64,000 nucleotides of DNA from Fagopyrum homotropicum (taxonomy: Eukaryota > Streptophyta > Magnoliopsida > Caryophyllales > Polygonaceae), in the NCBI GenBank assembly GCA_033239125.1, contig BSWB01000003.1, positions 37,897,001-37,961,000 of the forward strand, read 5' to 3'. The number at the start of each line of letters is the position of its first letter. Positions within the stretch are counted from its first letter, which is position 1. Below are positions 36,397 through 46,700 of the stretch, piece after piece. Position numbers and translations under genes: made by a program. Below the pieces are notes generated by a model that worked only from the letters and a program-made list of their open reading frames with translations, had not been told where the DNA came from and ran no database searches.

Positions 36397-37402
36397 GGAA
36401 AATTTCGGATGGTACCGTCGTGGTTTGGGTTTTCCGGATTTTGCCCAACAATTTTTTCAAGTTCGAATGGTACCCTTAAGTTTATGTTGTTTTCCGGATT
36501 TTTCCTAAATTCTTTACACTTTTTTAAATTCAATTGAAAACATACAAAAAAATAAACTAAAATTAAAAAAAATTAAAATAGAAAGAATAATTTATTTATT
36601 TTAAAATAAAGTAATACAGTAACTTTTTTAAAAAAAATTATTTTATATTAATTTCAAAATAAATAAATTAGATAATTTTATAAAAATTCAAAAAAAATAA
36701 GTGTAACATTTATTTTAAAAACAAATAAATTGGATTAGTATTTTTTAACAAAATCTAAAAAATAAGTATTATACTTTATTTAAAAAAATAAATAAAATAA
36801 GGACCCTTTTAAAAAATTTTAAAAAATCACTTTTTTAATTTATTATTAAAATAAATAAATATTTTTTCTATTTTATTTATTTTCAAAAACTAAAAAAAAA
36901 AGAAAAGAAAGTAATAGTAAAAAATTAAAAAAAATTAAAAAAACTGATTTATTTATTTTAATAATAAATTAAAACTGATTTTTTTTTAAATTTTCAAAAG
37001 AATCCTTATTTTATTTATTTTTTAAATAAAGTATAACATTTAGATTTTTTTAAATGCTAACCCAATTTATTTATTTTTAAAATAAAATAAAACACTGATT
37101 TTTTTGAATTTTTTAAAAATTATCTAATTAATTTATTTTCAAATTAATATAAAATAAATTTATAAAAAAAAATTATTGTTTTACTTTTGTTTTAAAATAA
37201 ATAAATCATTTCTTCTATTTAAAATTTTTTTAATTTTAGTTTATTTTCTTTTGTATGTTTTGAATAGATTTTAAAAAAATTTAATGAATTTGGGCAAAAT
37301 CCGAAAAACAATATAAACTTAAGGGTACCATCCGAACTTGAAAAAACTGTTGGGCAAAATCCGGAATACCCCAAACCACTAGAGTATCATCCGGAATTTT
37401 CC
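36397..37402. mobile_element. 1-kb near-complete palindrome (foldback/MITE)
   Basis: The two halves are inverted copies almost to the centre. The ends read GGAAAATTTCGGATGGTACC on the left and ...GGTACCATCCGAACTTGAAA and GGAATTTTCC on the right, with TTTGCCCAACA/TGTTGGGCAAA and CTTAAG blocks inside. The remainder is AT-rich arms. The flanking dinucleotide is TA on both sides (36395-36396 and 37403-37404), as in Tc1/mariner-type insertions, although TA is weak evidence in such AT-rich DNA. No protein is encoded. Confidence 0.7.
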
Positions 37403-37404
37403 TA

Positions 37405-38512
37405 TAAAATATTAGACTGTTAAGGTAGAAATTACTTATGTTCTTAGGTCAAGGTTCAGGATCGGCCCAGAACATCTGGTAAGGCACTGTGACACATTGT
37501 CAGTGTTGATTGAGTTGATCTAGCGCTCATGGTTAGTCCACATCATTCAATAATTTTTTTTTAATTTTTGAGCAACGTAGTTACAATTTTATAATTATAT
37601 GAAGTTAATGCGATACTTTTCTCCTTCTGAAAATATGTTTTAAAAGGTCTAGAGGCAGTAATATTTTTGTAATTTTCAAGAGGTGTGGTGAAACATTGTT
37701 TTTCTATTAGTTTAAATTGTTTGTTTTAACTGTTCGTATTTTGTTTTATTAGTTCAAATGTTTGTTCTAATGGTTCATATCTTTTCATAAGAAAATTTTT
37801 TAATCATAACGTTGGAAATGAACTAATAATATAAAGTTTTAAACTATCAAATGTTTGTAATGAAAATGCACTAATAATTTTATGTATTTATTTTTATAAC
37901 CGACGTTTTTCGTTCAAGTTTTTTGTACATTTTGTTCAAAATTTTTGATTTTTTAGTTCAAATTTTATTGTAATAATGATTCATACATTTTAGTAAAAAA
38001 TTCATACGTTCAATATACTACATGAACTAATAATATAAAATATTTGAACTAATAAAACACTATAATTGAACTCATAGTATCAAATTTTTGGATGAGGCCG
38101 ATAAGATAAAACTCAAAACATAATAAGCATTTATTTACCCAAATGAAAATTTATATAAAATAATTATCAAGATATCAAATTCTAAAACTTATTTTCCGAT
38201 ATAGCAATTTTCTAACAAAAAGGTAAAAAAAAAAAATCAAACTTGATCTGCATTTTTTTTTAATATATTAAATTTGTACATTGGATTATTTATCATAAAT
38301 CATAAAAAAAAAAATGTGAGATATGAAACTTGAACAAGAGTGAACAAGGAGAACTAAAAAATGCACATTCCCTTAAACCAACACGCCATATTGATTTCGA
38401 TGAATATTATTGTTTTTTTTATGTATTTATAACCTAGTTTTCTTAAAAACATGAACTCTATTAAAATTGTTGGTTCTTTATTTACGAATTTTAAGTTTAT
38501 AAATTATAATCC

Positions 38513-38514
<2 letters not shown>
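37405..38514. other. AT-rich stretch without recognised features
   Basis: Low-complexity AT-rich DNA with words such as TAGTTCAAAT, ATGGTTCATA and GAACTAATAATATAAA repeated loosely at 37690-38080. These resemble the AGTTCA-type words in the Mutator-like element at 39 kb. No coding potential was seen. Confidence 0.3.
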
Positions 38515-38558
<44 letters not shown>

Positions 38559-38849
38559 TAGATTCTATGAGAACACCCCCTAACGTGAGAACATGAGAAC
38601 AGATTCGTAATTATTATCAGTTTTGTTACGAATGTGTCATATCGTTTAATGTATTATTCGTAGTTATTGTTGGTTGAGTGGATTATTCGTAGTTATTATT
38701 GGATTTCTAATTATTATTATTATTCGTAGTTATTATTATTTTTGATATCTACTTTAAATCTCAACCTTAATACTCACATTCAACGGTGTACGATTGTTCT
38801 CATGTTCTCACGTTAGGGGTGTTCTCATGGGAACCACACCCTAGATAGA

Positions 38850-38909
<60 letters not shown>
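38515..38909. repeat. TA microsatellite split by an inserted MITE
   Basis: (TA)n at about 38515-38555 and again at about 38853-38909. The element between them separates what was probably one array. Confidence 0.7.
38560..38842. mobile_element. MITE with GAGAACACCCC inverted repeats
   Basis: Inverted repeats of about 30 bp: GAGAACACCCC-CTAACGTGAG-AACATGAGAAC on the left (38569-38600) mirrored at 38796-38828. The outer GGGTGTGGTTCC is kept only on the right. The interior is AT-rich with repeated TTATTCGTAGTTATT. The superfamily is not assigned; a target duplication cannot be read in the TA array. Confidence 0.65.
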
Positions 38910-38911
<2 letters not shown>

Positions 38912-38912
<1 letters not shown>

Positions 38913-39624
38913 GGGTATTATTCAAGTAAGGCCCATTCTTGCGGTACGGCCGTGCGGCCGTACCGCAGGGCGACACGTGTCCCGAAAAAAAAAAAAAAAT
39001 TTTTTTTTTTTTAAAAAAAACGAGTAAAAGTAATAGTTCAAAACTTATTATGGAATAGTTCATAACTTATAAAAGGATAGTTCATGAATTATAATAGAAT
39101 AGTTCATAGTGTAAAATTTATAAAGGATTGAAAGTAATAGTTCAAAACTTATTAAGTAATAGTTCATAACTTCTAAAAGGATAGTTCATGAATTATAATA
39201 GAATAGTTCATAGTGCAAAATTTATAAAGGAGTGAAAGTAATAGTTCAAAACTTATTATGGGATAGTTCATGAATTATAATAGAATAGTTTAAAGTGCAA
39301 AAATTTATAAAGGAGTGAAAGTAATAGTTCAAAACTTATTATGGGATAGTTCATGAATTATAATAGAATAGTTCATGGATTATATTAAAAAGTAATAGTT
39401 CATGGATTATTTAGGAATAGTTCAAAGTTTATAGGATAATAGTGCATAAATTATAACATGGTAGTTCAAATAAATTTTCATTAGTTTCCGAAAAAGAAAA
39501 AAAAAAATCGTTTCAGAAAAGAGAAAAAAAAAAAAAAAAAAAAAAAATTTTCGGGACACGTGTCGCCTTGCGGTACGGCCGTACGGCCGTACCGCAATAA
39601 AAGGGCCGTACCTGAACATTTACC
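38912..39624. mobile_element. Mutator-like non-autonomous element with palindromic GC ends
   Basis: Terminal inverted repeats run from the ends (GGTAAATGTTCAGGTACGGC type) inward through a GC palindrome (38941-38966 and 39569-39594) to GCGACACGTGTCCCGAAAA. The palindrome consists of two 12-bp arms GCGGTACGGCCG/CGGCCGTACCGC around 2 bp and is perfect on the right. Each inverted repeat also holds ACACGTGT, a G-box core. The 9 bp TATATATTA flank both sides (38903-38911 and 39625-39633), the duplication size of Mutator-like elements, with the caution that the site is TA-rich. The interior is a tandem array. No transposase. Confidence 0.65.
39025..39470. repeat. tandem array of AATAGTTCA-type units
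   Basis: Four or more units of about 85-105 bp built from GTAATAGTTCAAAACTTATTA, GGATAGTTCATGAATTATAA and TAGAATAGTTCATAGTGCAA. They lie inside the Mutator-like element, and the copies degrade toward the right. Confidence 0.75.
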
Positions 39625-39647
39625 TATATATTAATAATAACTTTTTA

Positions 39648-39845
39648 AAAATTTAGTATTTAAATTTGGTCAAATTAGCTAAATAAGCTTTTTTGAGATT
39701 TTTTTCTCTAGTAACTAGCTAGGCTCATGATATAAATATGTTTAGTAAATATATCCATAATCAAATCATTTAATTTAATGAAAGTGGTAATAATTGAAGA
39801 GGTACACAGACCTAATAAAAATAGAAAAGGGCTTATTTGAACAAA
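39648..39845 (+). repeat. copy 2 of the 200-bp direct repeat
   Basis: Partner of 35720-35915, with about 80-90% identity by eye. It starts right after the Mutator-like element. Confidence 0.6.
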
Positions 39846-39849
39846 AAAA

Positions 39850-40275
39850 ACTTTAAAATTTTTTATAAGGTTTATTTATTTAATTAACAATAACAGTTTT
39901 ATACATAATAATTGATTATTTGGATGTTTTTGTTTCTATTCTTTTTATATAAAAATTCCATGCATATATTTTCAAAGTATATAGTATGATTTATAGAACA
40001 TCCGAAAATAATTACATTTGTTGATTCTTGATGCTCCTTCTTCTTGTGCAATTTTTGTAAAATACATCTATTAATGAATGATAATTTTATATGAATTTGA
40101 TTATTTTAAAAAAAAATTCAAACTCGCATTTTAAGCCTTGAAAATTTAAATGTAATTGCAAAATATTTATTCTAAAATATAAAAAGAATAAAAACATTCA
40201 AAATAATCAATTATATATAAAATTATTATTTTTAATAAATAAATAAACCTCATAAAAATCAGTTAATAAACTATT
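39850..40275. mobile_element. AT-rich inverted-repeat element (MITE-like)
   Basis: The segment 39865-39960 (ATAAGGTTTATTTATTTAAT, then AATAATTGATTATTTGGATG) is mirrored at about 40145-40262 (AATAATCAATTATATATAAA, then AATAAATAAACCTCAT). The loop is about 180 bp. Ends and target duplication are unclear. Confidence 0.45.
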
Positions 40276-42047
40276 TTTTTTATTCATATATATATGGTAG
40301 ATTATAATTTATAAACAAGTCGTAAATGTACAACAGCAAATTTAATAGAATTAATTGTGATTGTTTTTATGTTTTTAAAAATACTATGCTATAAATACAG
40401 GCGGAAATAAGAATATTTAATAAAATTAACATGGCACGGTACTTCGATGGATTGATTATTTTTCAATTGTACTTTGTCATCCATGATGTCTGTTTTTATC
40501 ATTTTATTTTTAGACAGTTTTTTTTTTACTTTTTGTCAAGTTTACTATACTGCAACATAAATTCAAAGATTTGATTTTTAATAATTATTTGATATAATTT
40601 TGCTATTTGGGTAAAAAAAAATCCACACATAATAAGTGCTTTTGAGTGCATGAGTTTATAAAGGCTAGAGAGTTTGTTAATTGAATGAAAAGTTAGTGAA
40701 GTTATAAAATTAGGAAATTGTATTAGTAACATAAAATTGTTGAAGGATTAATAGGACGTGAGATGAGAGAGTAGACGTGTCAAGTAGTAATGGCGAATAG
40801 GGCGCGTGATATACGGCTTTACAGTTACATCTCTGCAGCAATGATGATGGGCCATTGGGGTATGACTATTGACTAATGAGAGAGAGCCGACAGTAAAAAG
40901 TAAAAATGTCGGGGGGGCGTGAGTGTATGACTGACACTCTTGTCTCCGCCGCTTCTACTGTCCGTACCCCCTCTTCAGCGTGCGCCTACCCCTCTACTCT
41001 ACGTAATCATTGCGTCTGGCCCCCACCTTTCTTTTCCCAGGCTGTCATTTTTACCATACTCCGCCGCTTCATTGTTTCTTTCCCATAAGTTTACAAAAAA
41101 TACAGTTCTAGTTTTGACTTGCTCCTACACTTTGCAAAAAACGTACTTAATTTTTAACTATTTAGATTTTGTAAAACATTGTAAGGAATGTTTTTATTAC
41201 GTTGTATATGTAATGTATTTTCTTGTCGGCCCAATTCTAATGTACAATGAATTTAGTGACATCTGATGGTAAGTTGGGCCATATGGGCTCGGTCAGGCCC
41301 AAAGGCGTCGGAGATCGCTTGCATTGAACCGGGTTCCCTGGAAGTGTTCATCATTCAGCTATTAAACCATGACGTTTAACAGTGAACGCTCATGGTATAA
41401 ACGAAGGAAGAATTCAGGGTGGACAAACATACATGAGTCCGTTCGGTGGGTGGAGAGGTATTATTGGGACAAAGGGGTTGAATAAGGATGAAAATTTTCA
41501 AAATTTTTTTTACCTATAAAGAAAAATCAAACGGGATCATAGTAATCGGATATATTCGATCCGACCTTTTCCTCTAAACCCCGATCCGTTGCAGCAGGCT
41601 GTTTAGTTGCTCGACTATGGCGACGTTGGCCAGTTCAACTTTAGTTATGGGTTAGCAGGCTGTTTGGTTGAGCCCATGAGGTTACTGTCTGCTCCACTTA
41701 CTAAATATTCATCATGTCTCAGCTAACTGTACAAGCCCAACATTACTTCATCATGCAGGCCGCTTCATTATTCAGTGTCGCAAGGCCCACTTTTAATATT
41801 ACAAACAATTGAACTTAGGGGTTTGCAACCGGTCCGACCCTGTTCCGGATTTCTGGACCATGAATTAGATTGGAATTTCGGTTCAACTTGGATCCAAATA
41901 ACCACTTCTTTCAAATCAAAAATAAAAAAATTCTCCGATCCAATCCGGATCAAAACTGCACCAGCGTATTTTAACTCTAACAGCTATATTCCCGAGATCA
42001 CTACAAAGTACAAACCATTCACTCAGTAAAAGAACGTAAGATTTTTT
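40276..42047. other. stretch without recognised gene
   Basis: 40740-41100 is GC-richer with short open frames. One candidate resembles a leader with CTCTTGTCTCCGCCGCTTC, but no conserved protein, splice pattern or RNA gene could be supported. 41280-41480 and 41570-41960 are also of mixed composition with no recognised product. Relics of a decayed gene are possible. Confidence 0.25.
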
Positions 42048-42939
42048 TAGTGCTGTTAATCGGAATCGATTTTTTATTGAACCGTTGGAACCGAACCTTT
42101 TTTTTGTGGTTCGGTTCGGTTTCTCTTAATTATTTTCGGGTTTTTTCAAACCGAACCGTTATAAAAACGGTTTGATTCGGTTCGGTTCCTTGAAACAAAA
42201 ATAGATCGGAACTGTTTATATTTTTAGGTAAACTAGTGAAAGTAAAATAACATAATATATAAAAAAAACAAAAAGTTTAAAAAAGGTATCGGTCTATTTC
42301 TTTTGTATAATGTTTATATAATATTGTCTTATGTTCCTCTCTCACATTCATTTGTTCCTCACTAAATCGGTTTCTCTAATTGTTCAACAACTTCTTTAAC
42401 TAGGTTTGTCTTCAATTCAGAATTTCTTTGTCTACAACCATTTTTTGTTAGTATCTTTCATTAGACTATCAAAAAATTGAATTCTCCCATTTATAAGACA
42501 ATGGGTGTAGTTCGTCAAGATAGACTTGAGGTTTCAATTTTATCTTCCATTGTAGCAGTGCTTGATTACTTATTGTAAGGCATTCTCGAGTTATTGAGAA
42601 TTAGAAAAAATTAAGACAAAACATGTAATAATTAAAATTATCTATATTCTTAACAAAATTGAAGTATTTGGACTTTCCTCCTACAATTCATATGCAAATG
42701 AAAGTCGTTAAATAGTTCTTGTAGGTTCAAACGGTTCCTTTGTAAATCGGTTCCTTTGTAAATCGGTTCCAAACGGTTCCACTCATAAAAAAAATACAAA
42801 GACCGAATTGTATACCTAAAATGGTTCGGTTACAAACGGTTCCACCTCTTAAAATTACAGGAACTGAACCGCATAACTAAACGGGTTCGGTTCCTAATTC
42901 CCAAAAAATCACTATTTAGGAACCGTTTTAACAGCCCTA
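42048..42939. mobile_element. non-autonomous hAT element, GGTTCGGTT-rich
   Basis: 892 bp with terminal inverted repeats TAGTGCTGTTAA (left) and TAGGGCTGTTAA (right, reverse complement). The exact 8-bp target duplication GATTTTTT lies at 42040-42047 and 42940-42947. Subterminal regions are filled with GGTTCGGTT, AACCGAACC and ACGGTTCC words in both orientations, which are likely transposase binding sites. There is no coding region, so it must be moved by a relative's transposase. The 8-bp duplication and the TAG-starting ends identify hAT. Confidence 0.85.
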
Positions 42940-42947
42940 GATTTTTT

Positions 42948-43640
42948 TCCCTCTTGGTGTCCTTCACGTTTTTAACTCATGATTTAATTTGTTTTCTTCT
43001 TATACCTATTCTTAATATATAATTAAAAGTTCAATTATAAAATCAAAAAAATCAATTTTAAAAAAAAAATAATTATGACCTCAATAAAATATTAAAATAA
43101 TTAATTTATTAATAGATATATTTTTAATATTTGTGTAATTAAAAAATTAAAAAAGTAAATTTAAAGCTATGTTTTAATTAAAATAAAATAATATAAGTTT
43201 TTATTTGCTTACAAATTAAAATAAAATCTAGAAAATGAAATTTGAAACTAATTCAATGATAAATAAAATTTTACTATATTTTCATTTTAACTAAATTTAC
43301 CTAGACTATCTTTAGAGGAGGTACATCAAACTAACTGTTTTCTGTTATTAAAAAAAAAAAGAAAAAAAAAAAAAAGAGAGAGGGAAACATGATGTCAAAC
43401 AGTGATCTTTATTCCTATGATAGGGAGGGGTCGGCACTTTGGCTGTAAAATTTCATTTCACATGTCAAGATTCAATAATTACTGTGGTAATTATGCAATA
43501 GTCCCCGTACAAAATTAAAAGATAGTCAAAAGCTTATTATAATTGACATGACTCATTAGTCGGTCAAATAATGAATTATTTTGCCGTCATTATCTCTTTA
43601 ACCAGTAACCACCCTCCTTAACATGACGCACTAGTTATTA
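42948..43640. other. AT-rich stretch without recognised features
   Basis: Nothing coding. There are A-rich runs at 43350-43375. It ends at the target site of the LINE insertion. Confidence 0.4.
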
Positions 43641-43757
43641 TTTTTTTTTTTTGGTACTGGCTACGGAAAGCACATGGGCTTCCGTAAGCTTTATTAATAA
43701 GTTTGAAAGGCTAACATGGAATTACCCTACGGGTCGCCACTCCGCGGGCATCGTTTT

Positions 43758-46700
43758 TCAAAAAAGAAATAATCGAAGCAGGGGGATGCTGTAGGTAAAA
43801 AATCCTAAGGGGTAAGAGGAAGCAACGGATGCCAAATGATCGGCAGCGGCGTTAGATTCCCGATAAGTATGACGGAGCTGGATATTCCAGTTCCTACGTA
43901 GGAAGCCTTGACATCGTGATATCAGACTGAAGAGGGGATGGTAGTTTGGTACCGAACGTTGGACGAGTTTGATAATTAGCTCCGAGTCGATCTCAACAAT
44001 GATGTTTCGATACCCCTTCTCCCAAGCGAGATAGAGGCCAGTCGATAGTCCCCATAGTTCAGCCTCCGGTACTGTTGATGTGCCAATATGCAGTAAGAAG
44101 CCACACAACCACTGGCCATTGGAATCCCTAAACAAACCCCCAGCCGAAGCAGCCCCAACCACAGTACGTACAGAACCATCGGTGTTTAGCTTTATCCAGC
44201 CCACCCTCGGAGCAACCCATCGGATAAAAGCCTCAGTCCGATTCTGCATCAGCTTTGGGGCGTTAATTCCATTTTTGGCTTGCACGATTCTCTTTGCGTA
44301 TGCAACAATCCATTGCACTTTGTTTGGCGGTGGCTCCGACGCTCTGAAGATGAACTCGTTCCGCCACTTCCAGCACCACCAAGAAGTGACAGCGAAACAT
44401 ATATTCCAAGGCAGGTCAGCAGTAGCTAGGTCAGTCCGAGACAAGTTGACATGTAGCCAGGATTGAATGTTGGAGGAGTAAAAGTCACCAGCATAGTCAC
44501 TTGACAACAGGTTGCCCCATATAGCGGTAGCACTACAGCAGTCTCTGAGTAAATGAATGGAGGTTTCGGAAACCCCGAGGCAACGACTACAAGAGTCATC
44601 CGATGCTAAATGACGTCTGAACCGTTCGGCATTAGTAAGTAATCGTTCCCGAGAAACTAGCCAAAGGAAGGATTTTATTCGTTCTGGGACGTTGAGTCGC
44701 CAGATCAACTTGTAAATCGGTGCAATGGATGTAGTACCGGACTCATGACGGATGATGGCACGGTAAGCAGACCCCGAAGAGTAAAATCCATTACTGGTGA
44801 GGCTCCAGGAGATGCAGTCATTGAGTATTTCAGATTCGGTTATATTAATTTTCGCAATATTTACGAGCAGTTGCGCTGGGAGGCCAAGACTGAAACCGTT
44901 CCAATTCCATCCTAAACCGTCACACCAGTAATCCCTCACCCGATCAGTAACTGAAGACCATACAGGAAGTTCTTGTATAGTGTTAATCAAGGGCTCATCT
45001 CCGCACCACACATCGGACCAGAACCTGGTTTGTAAACCATTTGAAACCACCCATTTAGTACCCAACAGAAGTACGTTTGCCTTAGCCCAAATCAGACCCC
45101 TCAGTATAATTGAACCTTTCTTGGATATGCTGATGTCGAAAAAGGATCGAGAGTCCTGGATACCGTACTTGCCCATCAGAAGAGTAGTCCAAGGTGCAGA
45201 GGTGGTGCAAGCGAAACGCCAGGCGAGTTTGCCAAGACCCACAGCGTTGGCATGGGCAGAAGTCCGTATACCCAAACCACCGCAGTCCAAAGGTTTACAC
45301 ACCTCACTCCAGGACACTAAATGGATCTTTCTTTGGACGTCGGAGTCGCCCCATAAAAAAGATCGGCACAACTGATCAAGCTCATTACAGATAGAGACCG
45401 GTAATTTGACGACTCTCATAATGTATGATGGGAAAGTGTTCAAGATGGATTTGACCAATGTAAGTCTACCAGCGAAGCTCAGTAACCGGCCCTTCCATGA
45501 AGCGAGTCTATCCTTCGTTTTAGCCACAAGGAAATTGAAGTCGTTCCTGGACATCCGGTTGTGTAAAATTGGAAAGCCCAAGTATTTACCTAACTCCGCA
45601 ACAATCGGGAAACCAAGCAAATTGGAGATATCATTTCTAAGATCCTCCCCCACATTCGGTGATACCAAAATTTCCGATTTAGAAGGGCTAACCTTTAAAC
45701 CCGACGCATCACAAAAGTCATTGAGGCACTTACTGATAACTTGGAGGTTGGAAATAGAAGCCTCGGCAAAAAGGACAATATCGTCAGCAAAGAACACATG
45801 TGAAAATCCCACACTTCTACGATTAACACGGATTGGCATCCAGTTACCATTTTCGACCTGCATTTGGATAGCATGTCCGAGTCGTTCTAAACATAGAACG
45901 AAGATATATGGGGATAAAGGGTCGCCTTGACGAACGCCCCTAGTAGGAGTAAAGCAATCAGTCAACTCTCCGTTCCACAAGACACTCATGGACTCCGACC
46001 TAATACATGCCGAGATCCACTTCCGCCAGACTAGTGGGAGACCAAGAAGCTCACAAGTCTCTTCAATGAACTTCCAAGATAGCCTATCATAGGCCTTTTC
46101 CAGATCAATTTTGATTGCTAACCATTTCTTCCCTGATTTTTTACGTACAATCGAATGAACGAGTTCCTGCACTATCACGACATTATCCTCGATCATCCGT
46201 CCCGGTATGAAACTGCTTTGAAATGGGCACACAAGTTTGTTCATCAGAGGTTGCAAACGAGAAACCAACAGTTTCGAGATCACCTTATACTTGACGTTGC
46301 ATAATCCAATAGGCCTGAATTTAGAGATGTGATCGGGGCTGCGGCATTTTGGGATCAGCGTGATCATCGTATTATTGACTCCAGGAGTATGAGTTCCTGT
46401 TGAAAAAAAATTCTGCACGAAGTCCATCACGGTCTGTCCCACCGTTTCCCACGACTTCTGGAAGAATATGGAGCTAAAACCGTCACTACCAGGGGCCTTT
46501 AGGGGGTGCATACCGAAGAGGCATTTCTTGATCTCAGAACTAGAGACGGGTCTGCATAGAAAATCGGCGTCTTCCTGCAAAAGTGGGGGAAAGTTAGAGA
46601 AAAAAGTACCGTAACTGGAGTTGTTGGGATCGGGTTGCTCCGGAGCAAATAAGTTTTTAAAGTAGCAATGTGCGTTCTTTTTAAGCAGTTCCGAGTCAGA

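Noticed and set aside
39025..39470. CRISPR-like array
   Set aside because: Units are contiguous tandem repeats without unique spacers, in a plant transposon.
40900..41090. Possible gene start (60-codon frame, GC-richer)
   Set aside because: No conserved motif and no downstream exon with plausible splicing.
43350..43378. A-rich run as a retroposon poly(A) tail
   Set aside because: No retroposon body adjoins it; the LINE tail is the T run at 43641-43652 on the other strand.
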